Shown here piece by piece: positions 16,032-25,016 of a DNA stretch of 64,000 bases. The notes under the pieces are model-generated. The model was not told the DNA's origin. It saw only the letters and a list, made by a program, of their open reading frames with translations, and searched no databases. Source of the stretch: Magnetospirillum sp. (lineage in GTDB: Bacteria; Pseudomonadota; Alphaproteobacteria; Rhodospirillales; Magnetospirillaceae); contig JANQAI010000011.1 of NCBI GenBank assembly GCA_024707145.1, forward strand, positions 248,001 to 312,000, in the 5' to 3' direction. How positions within the stretch are numbered: position 1 is the stretch's first letter; every line of letters starts with the position of its first letter. The position numbers and the translations under genes were made by a program.

Positions 16032-17207
16032 ATGGCCGCGGGCCAGACGGTCCCAGGGAAGCGGTCGCTGCTCAACAGCGCCCGCTTCCGCGGCGTCCTG
16101 TATCAGGTCCTGGTGGTCGGCGCGGTGATCGCCTTGGGCTGGTATCTGGTCCACAACACGCTGACCAACCTGGCCGCCCGCGGCATCGCCACCGGCTTCG
16201 ACTTCCTGGGGCGCGAGGCCGGCTTCGACATCGGCGAAAGCCCCATCGCCTATTCCGCCGCCGACAGCTATGCCCACGCGCTGCTGGTGGGCCTGCTCAA
16301 CACGCTGGAGGTCGCCGCTCTCGGCATCGTCATCGCCAGCGTGATCGGGCTGGTGGTGGGCATCGCCCGGCTGTCCGGCAACTGGCTGGTGGCGCGGCTG
16401 GCGGCCATCTACGTGGAGGGCGTGCGCAACGTCCCGCTGCTGCTGCAGCTGTTCGTGTGGTACGGCGTGGTCACCGCTCTGCCCGGGCCGCGGCAGGCCT
16501 TGAATCCCTTGCCGGGCGTGTTCCTGTCCAATCGCGGCCTCAAGGTGCCGGTGCCCGAGGACCACCCGGTCTATCCCTGGCTGCTGCTGGCGCTGGCGGT
16601 GGGGCTGGTGCTGGCCTGGGCGCTCAGGCGCTGGGCGGTGGCGCGCCAGCAGCGCACCGGCCGGCCGTTCCCCTGGGTGCTGTGCGGCATCGGCGTCGCC
16701 CTGGGCGTGCCCCTGCTGGTCTTCCTGGCCGCCGGGGCGCCGCTGACCATGGACGTGCCGCAGCTGCGCGGCTTCAACTTCTCCGGCGGCGCTACGTTGA
16801 GCCCGGAATTCGCCGCCCTGCTGGCCGGCCTGTCGATCTATACCGCCGCCTTCATCGCCGAGATCGTGCGCTCGGGCATCCTGGCGGTGCCCTACGGCCA
16901 GACCGAGGCGGCCATGTCGCTGGGCCTGTCGCGGGCCAAGACTCTGCGGCTGATCGTGCTGCCCCAGGCGCTGCGCGTCATCGTGCCGCCGCTGACCAGC
17001 CAGTACCTCAACCTCACCAAGAATTCCTCTCTGGCGGTGGCCATCGGCTATCCCGACCTGGTCAGCGTCGCCAACACCACCATCAACCAGACCGGCCATG
17101 CCGTCGAGGGCGTCGGCGTGGTCATGGCGGTGTTCCTGGTCATCAGCCTGGCGCTGTCGCTGCTGATGAACTGGTACAACGCCAAGGTCGCCCTGGTGAC
17201 GCGATGA
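16032..17207 (+). CDS. aapQ: Polar amino-acid ABC transporter permease
   Basis: A 391-residue inner-membrane permease of the His/Glu/Gln/Arg family. The N-terminal helix is at about 20-40. The conserved EAA loop is near the C-terminus (SILAVPYGQTEAAMSLGLSR, LIVLPQALRVIVPPLTSQYL). The long insert between the first helices and the transport core (about 135-260) is typical of AapQ/BztB rather than of short HisQ-type permeases. Its stop overlaps the next start as ATGA at 17204-17207, so translation is coupled. Together with the other three genes it imports polar L-amino acids. Confidence 0.92.
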   Translation: MAAGQTVPGKRSLLNSARFRGVLYQVLVVGAVIALGWYLVHNTLTNLAARGIATGFDFLGREAGFDIGESPIAYSAADSYAHALLVGLLNTLEVAALGIVIASVIGLVVGIARLSGNWLVARLAAIYVEGVRNVPLLLQLFVWYGVVTALPGPRQALNPLPGVFLSNRGLKVPVPEDHPVYPWLLLALAVGLVLAWALRRWAVARQQRTGRPFPWVLCGIGVALGVPLLVFLAAGAPLTMDVPQLRGFNFSGGATLSPEFAALLAGLSIYTAAFIAEIVRSGILAVPYGQTEAAMSLGLSRAKTLRLIVLPQALRVIVPPLTSQYLNLTKNSSLAVAIGYPDLVSVANTTINQTGHAVEGVGVVMAVFLVISLALSLLMNWYNAKVALVTR

Positions 17208-18349
17208 TCAGCGAAACGCCGCGCGACCATTCCACCACCGCCATCGCCGCCGCCGACGTGGAGGAACCGTCGATGGCGGTGTCACCGCCGCCGCCGCGTC
17301 CGCCGTTGCGCCTGTTGGGCTGGGCGCGCGAGAACCTGTTCGGCTCGCTGCCCAACACCGTCCTCACCCTGCTGGCCCTGTGGCTGCTGTGGGAGATCGT
17401 GCCGCCCCTGCTGTCCTGGGGGCTGATCCATGGCCAATGGGGCGGCGACGCCGCCGCCTGCCGGGAATCCGGCGGAGCCTGCTGGTCGCTGGTGACCCAG
17501 CGCCACCGGCTGATGCTGTTCGGCCTCTATCCCTATGACCAGCACTGGCGGCCGCTGCTGGCCACCGGCATTCTCATCGCCCTGCTGGGCACCAGCGCGT
17601 TGCGCCGCTTCTGGCGTCCGGCGCTGCTGTGGGCGTGGGCGGCCGGTTTCGCCGCCATCGCCGGGTTGATGTGGGGCGGTTTTCTCGGCATGCCCTACGT
17701 GGAAACCGACCAGTGGGGCGGCCTGCCGCTGACCCTGGTGCTGGCGGTGCTGGGCATCGCGCTGGCCTTCCCGCTCTCCATCCTGCTGGCGCTGGGCCGC
17801 CGCTCGGAACTGCCGGCCATCCGCGCCCTGTCGGTGGGCTATATCGAGCTGGTGCGCGGGGTACCGCTGGTCAGCGTGCTGTTCATGGCCTCGGTCATGT
17901 TCCCGCTGTTCCTGCCCGAGGGCGTGACCGTCGACAAGCTGCTGCGCGCCCTGGTGGGCATCATCCTGTTCACCGCCGCCTATCTGGCCGAGGCGGTGCG
18001 CGGCGGCCTGCAAGCCATCCCGCGCGGCCAGGAGGAGGCGGCCGACGCACTGGGCCTGTCCTACTGGCGCAAGATGCGGCTGGTCATCCTGCCGCAGGCG
18101 CTGCGGCTGGTGATTCCGCCCATCGTCAACCAGTTCATCTCGTGCTTCAAGGACACCTCGCTGGTGACCATCGTCGGCCTGTACGATCTGCTGGCCGCCA
18201 CCAAGGCGGCGCTGGCCGATCCGGAATGGCGGCCGTTCTTCGTCGAGGGCTACATCTCGGCGGCGCTGGTGTATTGGGCCTTCTGCTTCTTCATGTCCCG
18301 TTACAGCCAGTGGCTCGAGCGCCAACTCGCCACCGGCCGGCGCCGTTAG
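17204..18349 (+). CDS. aapM: Polar amino-acid ABC transporter permease
   Basis: A 381-residue permease, partner of the upstream gene. A Pro-rich cytoplasmic start (VSPPPPRPPLRLLGWARENL) leads into about eight membrane helices; the EAA loop reads AIPRGQEEAADALGLSYWRK with LVILPQALRLVIPPIVNQFI. It contains the extended loop after the first helix (CRESGGACWSLVTQRHRLML) typical of AapM/BztC. It begins inside the aapQ stop codon and ends eight bases before the ATG that most likely starts the ATPase gene. Confidence 0.92.
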   Translation: MISETPRDHSTTAIAAADVEEPSMAVSPPPPRPPLRLLGWARENLFGSLPNTVLTLLALWLLWEIVPPLLSWGLIHGQWGGDAAACRESGGACWSLVTQRHRLMLFGLYPYDQHWRPLLATGILIALLGTSALRRFWRPALLWAWAAGFAAIAGLMWGGFLGMPYVETDQWGGLPLTLVLAVLGIALAFPLSILLALGRRSELPAIRALSVGYIELVRGVPLVSVLFMASVMFPLFLPEGVTVDKLLRALVGIILFTAAYLAEAVRGGLQAIPRGQEEAADALGLSYWRKMRLVILPQALRLVIPPIVNQFISCFKDTSLVTIVGLYDLLAATKAALADPEWRPFFVEGYISAALVYWAFCFFMSRYSQWLERQLATGRRR

Positions 18350-18371
18350 GAGGATCCATGGCCGACTCCCC

Positions 18372-19100
18372 GTGGTCGAACTCATCGACGTGCAGAAATA
18401 TTACGGCGCCTTCCACGTGCTGAAGGACGTGTCGCTCTCGGTCCGCAAAGGCGAGAAGGTGGTGGTGTGCGGCCCCTCGGGCTCGGGCAAGTCCACCATG
18501 ATCCGCTGCATCAACCGCCTGGAGGAGCATCAGGCCGGCCGCATCGTGGTCAATGGCATCGAGCTGGCCGACGACTTGAAGGCCATCGAGGCCATCCGCA
18601 AGGACGTCGGCATGGTGTTCCAGAGCTTCAACCTGTTCCCCCACCTGACGGTGTTGGAGAACCTGACGCTGGCGCCGCTGTGGGTGAAGCGGGTGCCCAA
18701 GGCCGAGGCCGAGGCGCAGGCCATGCACTACCTGGAGCGCGTGCGCATCCCCGAGCAGGCCCACAAGTATCCCGGCCAGCTGTCGGGCGGCCAGCAGCAG
18801 CGCGTCGCCATCGCCCGCTCGCTGTGCATGAAGCCGTCCATCATGCTGTTCGACGAACCCACCTCGGCGCTGGATCCGGAAATGGTCAAGGAGGTGTTGG
18901 ACGTGATGATCGGCTTGGCCGAGGACGGCATGACCATGATCTGCGTCACCCACGAAATGGGCTTCGCCCGCGCCGTCGGCGACACCATGGTGTTCATGGC
19001 CGATGGCCGCATCGTCGAGACGGCGCCGCCGGCCGAGTTCTTCGCCAATCCCCGCAATGAGCGCACCCGTCAGTTCCTGGGGCAGATCATCGGCCATTGA
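18372..19100 (+). CDS. aapP: Polar amino-acid ABC transporter ATPase
   Basis: A 242-residue ATPase with Walker A GPSGSGKST, Q-loop VFQSFNLFPH, signature LSGGQQQRVAIARSL, Walker B IMLFDEPTSALD and H-loop VTHEMGFAR. It energises the AapQM permease. Read as it stands, the start is GTG 18372 with no good ribosome site. A much better start is ATG 18358, just after TAGGAGGATCC, which would be in frame if the CCCC run at 18368-18371 had one more C (MADSPVVELIDVQ). That lesion would be the same type as other G/C-run deletions in this window. Confidence 0.92.
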   Translation: MVELIDVQKYYGAFHVLKDVSLSVRKGEKVVVCGPSGSGKSTMIRCINRLEEHQAGRIVVNGIELADDLKAIEAIRKDVGMVFQSFNLFPHLTVLENLTLAPLWVKRVPKAEAEAQAMHYLERVRIPEQAHKYPGQLSGGQQQRVAIARSLCMKPSIMLFDEPTSALDPEMVKEVLDVMIGLAEDGMTMICVTHEMGFARAVGDTMVFMADGRIVETAPPAEFFANPRNERTRQFLGQIIGH

Positions 19101-19109
19101 CGGGTGTCA

Positions 19110-20273
19110 CTAGAGGTTCTTGGCCGTCGTCGTGTCCATGAAGCGCGTCGAGGTTGCCAATTGCGACTGGTCGACGGTGATGCCCACCATGTCCATCACT
19201 TCGATGGCACTGGCCGAATTGGCGCGTTCGGCGGCATTGCTGCCATACAGGCCGCGAACGGTGATCACCAGCTGGAAGGTGTAGTGGGTGCCGTGCAGGG
19301 TCCGCCCCGACAGCTGCAGGTCGATCAGCCGTTGGGCGCAACCCGGGGCGCCGCCGCCCTTGTTGCTGGAGGGCTGGCCGTTGCCCAGATGGTCCTCCGA
19401 GGTGCAGGGGCTGCGGTTGATGCCGATGAGAAGCCGGTTGCGGTTGACCGGATCCAGCTGGCCGGCCAGCGCTGCGGCGGGCAGCACCTGGTCGATCAGG
19501 CGATCCTCGGCGTGGGCGCCGACCGCGCTTTGCAGGTTCTCGCATAATTGTTGGTTGGTCGTTTCGTTGTAGGCGGTCAGATAGGTGGCCTGTGACGGCT
19601 CGGCCGCCTTGTTCGCCAACATCCTTTGCACGCAGCCTCGCCATCCCAGGCCGGCGGCCGGGGGGAGGCGCCCACTGCTTTTCATCTGCGCGGTGCGGCC
19701 GGGTGGCGCGGCCGGCGCCCAGCCGGCTGCCTGCACGCCCATGCGCTCGGCCTCGGCTTCCAAGGCGCAGTCATGGACGACGGCCATGTCCGACCCGGCG
19801 GGCGCGCGGACGCGTCCCTGGCGCTGCTGGACCACATGGGCCAGTTCGTGGCCGAGCAACTGCCGGCCCTGGGGCGTGTCGGTGCGATAGCGCCCGGGAG
19901 CGAAATAGATGTGGTCGCCGGTGGTAAAGGCGATGGCGCCGATGCGGGCGGCCTGGGGACCCTCATGGACGCGGACGGTGGAAAAGTCGGCCCGGAACAT
20001 GGTTTCCATTTGCGCCTGGACGGCCGGGGGCAGGGGCGCGCCGCGACCGGCGCCGAGCCCAAGCTGGCGCGGATCGACGGGAAAGGATGAGGCGGCGCCC
20101 TGGGCCTGAAGCGGCCGGCCCTGGGGCTGGGCCAGCATCGGCCGAACGGCGGGAGGAGCGCTGCCCGGCTGCGGTGGCGGCGCGTGCATGCGCGGTGTCA
20201 TCCCCGGCCGCGCCTGGGCGGTCGGCCGCATCTGCCCGCCGGGGAAATAGCCCTGGATCACGCGTCCCGCCAT
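19110..20273 (-). CDS. DUF4157 protein with C-terminal deaminase-like zinc motif (putative toxin/effector)
   Basis: A 387-residue protein. Residues 1-80 are Pro/Gln/Arg-rich. Residues about 80-180 are a DUF4157 domain, a metalloprotease-like module with HELAH at 142-146 (LLGHELAHVVQQRQGRV), often found on cargo of extracellular contractile injection systems. The C-terminal part carries HAE at 254-256, PC at 289-290 and a further Cys at 312, the order of zinc ligands and catalytic Glu in cytidine-deaminase-fold toxins. The Cys-Cys gap (22) is longer than the usual two to four. The start at 20273 is set by GGAGG eight bases upstream. No injection-system or immunity gene is nearby. Confidence 0.75.
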   Translation of the reverse strand: MAGRVIQGYFPGGQMRPTAQARPGMTPRMHAPPPQPGSAPPAVRPMLAQPQGRPLQAQGAASSFPVDPRQLGLGAGRGAPLPPAVQAQMETMFRADFSTVRVHEGPQAARIGAIAFTTGDHIYFAPGRYRTDTPQGRQLLGHELAHVVQQRQGRVRAPAGSDMAVVHDCALEAEAERMGVQAAGWAPAAPPGRTAQMKSSGRLPPAAGLGWRGCVQRMLANKAAEPSQATYLTAYNETTNQQLCENLQSAVGAHAEDRLIDQVLPAAALAGQLDPVNRNRLLIGINRSPCTSEDHLGNGQPSSNKGGGAPGCAQRLIDLQLSGRTLHGTHYTFQLVITVRGLYGSNAAERANSASAIEVMDMVGITVDQSQLATSTRFMDTTTAKNL

Positions 20274-20305
20274 CGTCGGAACCTCCATGCCCGCTTCGGC
20301 TGTCA

Positions 20306-20336
20306 AAATATCCCATACAGTTAAAAATTGATATTT
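20306..20336. promoter_or_regulatory. AT-rich inverted repeat upstream of DUF4157 gene
   Basis: AAATATC (20306-20312) and GATATTT (20330-20336) form an inverted repeat with a 17-base spacer in an unusually AT-rich pocket, 33 bp upstream of the DUF4157 start. It may be an operator or part of the promoter. Confidence 0.35.
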
Positions 20337-20446
20337 GAATGAATGTGTTTCCGATAAGCGGGAGAATGCCGCCGGGACCAGCGGCCGGCTTGAAAGCATT
20401 CCAAACGGGGGATAGATAAGCGGCTGCAAACCTTTTCGGACACGCC

Positions 20447-21214
20447 ATGCGCCTGAACGTCACCGAAGCCGGCAGCGGCAAGCCGCTGATCATTCTGCAC
20501 GGATTGCTGGGGTCTTCCCGCAACTGGGGCGGCATCGCCACCAAGCTGGGGGAAAGCCGCCGGGTGATGGCGCTGGACCTGCCCAACCATGGCTCCAGCC
20601 CGTGGACCGAGGGGATGGATTATCCCTCCATGGCGCGCGAGGTGGCCCGCTTCATCGACGAGCAGGTGGGCGGTCCGGCGGCGGTGGTCGGCCATTCCAT
20701 GGGCGGCAAGGCGGCCATGGTCCTGGCGCTGACCCGGCCGGAACTGGTGGAGCGGCTGGTGGTGGTGGACATCGCCCCGGTGTCCTACACCCACACCTTC
20801 GCCCCCTACATCAAGGCCATGCGGGCGGCGCCCCTGGGCACCGCCGAGCGGCGCGGCGACATCGAGGCGGCCATGGCCGGCATGATCCCCGATCCACGCG
20901 TGCGCGCCTTCCTGATGCAGAACCTGGAGGGTGGTGCCGGCGGCTATCGCTGGCGGGCCAATCTGGCGGTGCTGGGCGCCGCCATGGAGGACATCCTGTC
21001 CTTTCCCCGCTTCCCGGACGAGGCCCATTACGACGGCCCAGCGCTGTTCCTGCACGGTGCCGAATCGGACTATGTACTGCCCAGCCACGAGGACCTGATC
21101 CTGGCCCTGTTCCCCAAGGTCCGCTTCCACGCCATCGAGGGCGCCAACCATTGGGTGCACGCCGACAAGCCGGCCGAATTCATCGATGCGGTGGCGGGGT
21201 TCCTGGCGGAATAG
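20447..21214 (+). CDS. Alpha/beta hydrolase (YbfF-type esterase)
   Basis: A 255-residue single-domain hydrolase. The oxyanion loop is IILHGLLGSSRNWGGIA, the nucleophile elbow is GHSMGG (Ser about residue 85), the acid is in FLHGAESDYV and the catalytic His is in EGANHWVHADKP. Overall it matches the YbfF/abhydrolase esterase group acting on short acyl esters; the natural substrate is not known. It diverges from the DUF4157 gene and converges on the DedA gene, separated by one base. Confidence 0.87.
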   Translation: MRLNVTEAGSGKPLIILHGLLGSSRNWGGIATKLGESRRVMALDLPNHGSSPWTEGMDYPSMAREVARFIDEQVGGPAAVVGHSMGGKAAMVLALTRPELVERLVVVDIAPVSYTHTFAPYIKAMRAAPLGTAERRGDIEAAMAGMIPDPRVRAFLMQNLEGGAGGYRWRANLAVLGAAMEDILSFPRFPDEAHYDGPALFLHGAESDYVLPSHEDLILALFPKVRFHAIEGANHWVHADKPAEFIDAVAGFLAE

Positions 21215-21215
21215 C

Positions 21216-21869
21216 CTATTCGCTGGCGGCGGTTTCGCCGGCGGTGGTGGACGGCGTCACGCAGACGCCTTCGGCCTGTTCCTTGGCCTCGATGGCGCGC
21301 AGCTTGCGCTTCTGCTTGAGGTAGCCCCAGGTGGCCACGCAGGCGGCCAGCAGCACGAAGCCGCCCAGCAGCATCCATTTATGGTCGCCCAGCCAGCGCT
21401 CCAGCGCGCGGCCCAGCAGGTAGCCGCCCCAGGCGAAGGAATGGGCCCAGATCATGGCGGCGATGAAGTTCAGGACGAAGTAGCGCACACGCCCGACGCC
21501 GGAAATGCCGATGACGAAGGGCGCGATGTTGCGAATGCCGTAGATGAAGCGGAAGGACAGGATGAAGAGGGTGGGGTGGTCCTTCACCAGGTGGAAGGCC
21601 CATTCGATCTTATGCCCCAGCGTCGGCCAGCGGTTCAGCAGCGGGGTGCCGTAGCGCCGACCGATGTAGTAGTAGAGCTGGTCGCCCAGGAAGCTGCCGG
21701 CGAAGGCGAACAGGGCCAGCAGTTCCACCGAGATGTTGTAGCGACCCTCGGAGGCCAGCGCGCCGGTGATGATCACCACCGTCTCGCCTTCCACGAAGGT
21801 CCACACCAGGATCGCCGGGTACAGCAGGAAGCCGTATTGGGTCAGAACGGTTTGAAGGACGTCTTCCAA
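21216..21869 (-). CDS. DedA-family membrane protein
   Basis: An inner-membrane protein of the DedA/VTT family, thought to act in lipid carrier flipping and envelope homeostasis. Visible signatures are FVEGETVVIITGALAS, FAGSFLGDQLYYYIGRRYGT, RFIYGIRNIAPFVIGISGVG and FVLNFIAAMIWAHSFAWGGY. The hydrophilic tail is basic, then acidic. I place the start at TTG 21869 (LEDVLQTVL) after AAGG because that gives the usual family N-terminus; ATG 21926 in the same frame is possible and adds 19 residues. About 217 residues from TTG. Confidence 0.87.
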   Translation of the reverse strand: MEDVLQTVLTQYGFLLYPAILVWTFVEGETVVIITGALASEGRYNISVELLALFAFAGSFLGDQLYYYIGRRYGTPLLNRWPTLGHKIEWAFHLVKDHPTLFILSFRFIYGIRNIAPFVIGISGVGRVRYFVLNFIAAMIWAHSFAWGGYLLGRALERWLGDHKWMLLGGFVLLAACVATWGYLKQKRKLRAIEAKEQAEGVCVTPSTTAGETAASE

Positions 21870-22143
21870 GGGTGGCCTTCTTGTTGAACCTGGGGCTCGT
21901 TGAACTGGCGGCGGGAGTTGCCGCACCTGTGTAAACCGGTTCGCGGCGTCCGGCGATGATCTCGGTCAATGACGCCGATTTTCAATACGGCGCGGTCAAA
22001 CCCTTCTTTCGGTGCTTCCAGCATATCCCCAGGCCCAGGCGGATTCACCATCCCGAAGGGGCGGGCGCCCGAGAAAATCCCGTATCGGCACGGTTACCGT
22101 CAACGACGAATGTTCATCGTTACGGAAACGTCATGGGGACTCG

Positions 22144-23276
22144 TCAGAGCTTGCGCGGGCTGAGATGGGTGACGTGGCCCATCTTGCGCCCCTCGCGGGC
22201 CTCGGCCTTGCCGTAGAGGTGCAGCTTGGCCACCGGGTCGCGCAGGATGTTGGGCCAGTCGTGCACGTCGTCGCCGATCAGGTTCTTCATGATGGCGTCG
22301 GAGTGGCGCTCGGGGCTGCCCAGCGGCAGGCCGCAGACCGCGCGCACGAACTGCTCGAACTGGTCGGTGATGCAGGCATCGATGGTCCAGTGACCAGAAT
22401 TGTGCGGGCGCGGCGCCATCTCGTTGGCCAGCAGGTGGCCGTCCTTGGTGACGAACATCTCCACCGCCAACAGGCCCACCAGGTCCAGGCTCGTCCGCCA
22501 CCCTGTGGGCGGCGGCCATGGCCGCCTCGGCCAACTCGCGCGAAATGGGGGCGGGGATGGTGGTGGTGTCGAGGATGTGGTTGGCGTGGACGTTCCAGGC
22601 CGGGTCGAAGGTGGCCGAGGTGCCGTCCACGCCGCGGGCGACGATCACCGAGATCTCGCCGGCGAAATCGATGAAGCCTTCCAGAACCGCCATCGGCGGA
22701 GCCGATTGACCATTGGTAGCGCGGGCTTCGCCCGCAGGCGCACCGCCCAGGCTGGCCCAGGCCTCGCCCAAATCTGTGTCGGCGGCGATCTTGACCTGGC
22801 CCTTGCCGTCATAGCCGAAGCGGGTGGTCTTCAAGACGGAGGGGCGCCCCAGTCGGCCGACGGCGTCCTTCAGGCTCGGCGGCACTGGCGACCGCCGCCC
22901 ACGGCGCCGTCTCGATGCCGATGGAATTGAAGAAGGCCTTTTCCGCAATGCGGTCCTGCGCCACTTCCAGCACCCGCCGGCTGGGGCGCACGGGCACCAG
23001 GCTGGCCAGCAGGCGCACGCTGTCGGCAGGAATGTTCTCGAACTCGAAGGTGACCACGTCCACGGCGCGGGCAAAGGCCGCCAGCGCCTTGAGGTCGGTG
23101 TACTCGGCCACGGTGGCGGCCGCCGTCACCTGCTCGGTGGGGCTGTCGGCCTCGGGGCAGAAGACGTGGACGCGGTAGCCCAGGCGGGCGGCCGCCAGGG
23201 CGGCCATGCGGCCCAGCTGGCCGCCGCCGATGATGCCGATGGTGCTGCCGGGGGGCAGCGGCGTGGAAGTGGTCAT
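22144..23276 (-). CDS. purK: 5-(carboxyamino)imidazole ribonucleotide synthase, two frameshifts
   Basis: PurK uses ATP and bicarbonate to carboxylate AIR in purine synthesis. The N-terminus ([30 protein letters not shown]), middle ([17 protein letters not shown]) and C-terminus ([40 protein letters not shown]) are all conserved but lie in three frames. The breaks are at 22872-22876 and 22487-22491, each an AGGCT on the plus strand where AGCT would join the frames (AAELKDAV and ADELDLVGLL). Removing both inserted bases gives 1131 bases, 376 residues. Two independent hits in a central pathway gene argue for sequence error. It follows purE on the same strand. Confidence 0.88.
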
Positions 23277-23290
23277 GGTCGCAGGGCCGT

Positions 23291-23806
23291 TCAGACGATC
23301 AGGTCGGGATGCTCGGCATCGACCGGCTTCTCGGCCACCGATTCGGTCTGGCGGCGGCGCCAGTCCTCCAGCCGGTCGGCCAGGGCGGCATCGGCCAGCG
23401 CCAGGATGGATGCCGCCAGCAGGCCGGCATTGGTGGCGCCGGCCTTGCCGATGGCCAGCGTTCCCACCGGCACGCCGCCGGGCATCTGGACGATGGAATA
23501 AAGCGAGTCGATGCCCTTCATGGTGCGGCTTTCCACCGGCACGCCCAGCACCGGCAAGGCGGTCATGGCGGCGGCCATGCCCGGCAGATGGGCGGCGCCG
23601 CCAGCGCCGGCGATGACGACCTTGAGGCCGCGGCCCTTGGCCGAGGTGGCGTAATCCACCAGGCGCCCGGGGGTGCGGTGGGCGGAGACCACGCGGGTTT
23701 CGTAGGGCACGCCCAGGTCGGCCAGGACTTGCGCGGCGTGGCGCATGGTCTCCCAGTCGGACTGGCTGCCCATGATGATGCCAACCAGCGGAGCGGCGTT
23801 CGTCAT
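23291..23806 (-). CDS. purE: N5-carboxyaminoimidazole ribonucleotide mutase
   Basis: A 171-residue PurE, class I. Motifs: [71 protein letters not shown] and [20 protein letters not shown]. It converts N5-CAIR to CAIR, directly after the PurK step. PurK begins 15 bp downstream, so the two form one operon, the usual order. Confidence 0.95.
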   Translation of the reverse strand: MTNAAPLVGIIMGSQSDWETMRHAAQVLADLGVPYETRVVSAHRTPGRLVDYATSAKGRGLKVVIAGAGGAAHLPGMAAAMTALPVLGVPVESRTMKGIDSLYSIVQMPGGVPVGTLAIGKAGATNAGLLAASILALADAALADRLEDWRRRQTESVAEKPVDAEHPDLIV

Positions 23807-23928
23807 GCTTTTCGGTCCTCTCCCACCAAGGGGGCATTCGAGGAAAGGGGGGATTATAGGAATCGCTGGGCGCGGTGCAAGTGCGCCGTGACCGTGCTAT
23901 ACTGGGAGCAACGACCGGGAAGAAGCCC

Positions 23929-24663
23929 ATGGGCAGCGATTATCGCACAGAACGTGTCGATCCCACCCGGATGGTCCAGGAATTCCCCCCGGGCCATGAC
24001 GGACAGCCGCGCCGTCACCTGCCGCCCCATGCCTATGAACATCACGAGCCGCCGCGTCATCCCAGCGCGGCCGATGTGGCTTCGGTGCTGGGCTTGCCGG
24101 CGGATGCCATTTCCCCCGAATTGCTGGCCGCGGTGGTGCCTTTGCTGGCCGAGATCGACCGCCTGCATTGGGCTGCCGACCATGCCCAGCGGCGCGCCGA
24201 CTGGCTGGAGCGGCAGTCGGACCGCCATTCGGTGGTGCCCTGCCTGACCCGGCGGGCCTTCGTCCGCGAGTTGGAGACCTTCCTGGCCGGCGGTGAAACC
24301 GAGGGTGTGCTGGCGCTGGTCCAGGTGGCCGGCATCGAGGCGCTGCGGCAATTGTACGGCCTGGCGGCGGGCGAGGCGGCCCTGCGTCACGTGGCTGGCA
24401 ACATCCTGGGCGCCCTGCGGGCCAGCGACATGGTGGGCTGCCTGGGCGGCTCGGACTTCGCCGTGCTGCTGCCCGGCACGCCGGAAGAGCAGGCGCGCGC
24501 CAAGATGCAATCCATCTGCGCGCGCATCGCCGATCCCGCCTTCGTCTGGCTCGGCTTCAGCGTGCCGCTGACGCCGGCGCACGGCCTCTATACCCTCAAG
24601 GCCGGCGAGGGCGCCGAGGTGGCCCTGGCCGCCGCCGATCTGGCGCGGCGTGGGTTGGGCTGA
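23929..24663 (+). CDS. Degenerate GGDEF-domain protein
   Basis: A 244-residue protein. An unusual His/Pro-rich start (about 1-45) is followed by a helical stretch (LAEIDRLHWAADHAQRRADW) and a GGDEF-like domain at about 100-240: CLTRRAFVRELETFL, ALVQVAGIEALRQLYGLAAG, and GGSDFAVLLPGT at the active-site position. GGSDF in place of GGDEF, and a metal-site region reading VQVAGI in place of the usual D-x-F-K, predict no diguanylate cyclase activity. A receptor or scaffold role is possible. The start at 23929 follows GGAAGAAG; TATACT lies near 23898 as a possible -10. Confidence 0.78.
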   Translation: MGSDYRTERVDPTRMVQEFPPGHDGQPRRHLPPHAYEHHEPPRHPSAADVASVLGLPADAISPELLAAVVPLLAEIDRLHWAADHAQRRADWLERQSDRHSVVPCLTRRAFVRELETFLAGGETEGVLALVQVAGIEALRQLYGLAAGEAALRHVAGNILGALRASDMVGCLGGSDFAVLLPGTPEEQARAKMQSICARIADPAFVWLGFSVPLTPAHGLYTLKAGEGAEVALAAADLARRGLG

Positions 24664-24708
24664 GCCCGGCGGGGCGGCAAGTGAAGCGGCCCGGCGCCAA
24701 GCCCCATT

Positions 24709-24915
24709 TCAAGCAATGATGTCGGGAATCAGCTGGTTTTCCAGCTGCGCGATCTGGTCTTTCAAGGACAGCTTGCGCTTTTTGAGGCGTTGAAGGCGCA
24801 ATTGGTCCATGAACGGATCTTGCGCCATGCGCGCAATCACGTCGTCCAAATCACGATGCTCGGTAGTGAGCTCCGCCAGCTTTCGGCGAATTTCTTCGAT
24901 GTTGTCGTCGATCAT
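24709..24915 (-). CDS. YdcH-family (DUF465) small coiled-coil protein
   Basis: A 68-residue, heptad-like protein: MIDDNIEEIRRKLAELTTEH, then RDLDDVIARMAQDPFMDQLR, LQRLKKRKLSLKDQIAQLEN. This is the DUF465/YdcH family, of unknown function, common in proteobacteria. It diverges from the phosphofructokinase gene at 25017 and shares a short promoter region with it. A second YdcH-type gene lies at 26924. Confidence 0.88.
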   Translation of the reverse strand: MIDDNIEEIRRKLAELTTEHRDLDDVIARMAQDPFMDQLRLQRLKKRKLSLKDQIAQLENQLIPDIIA

Positions 24916-25016
24916 GACGGAGAAAAGACACTTGGGGCGGCGTTCCGGGTTGACAGTAGCAGAAGTCGGGGGGAAACGGTATGGGTAAGGTCGACTCGCC
25001 TGGAGGAGCAGGTTTC

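Noticed and set aside
22144..23276. purK as a genuine pseudogene
   Set aside because: Both lesions are of the same AGCT type, all motifs are intact on either side, and purE is whole. Decay would leave other mutations.
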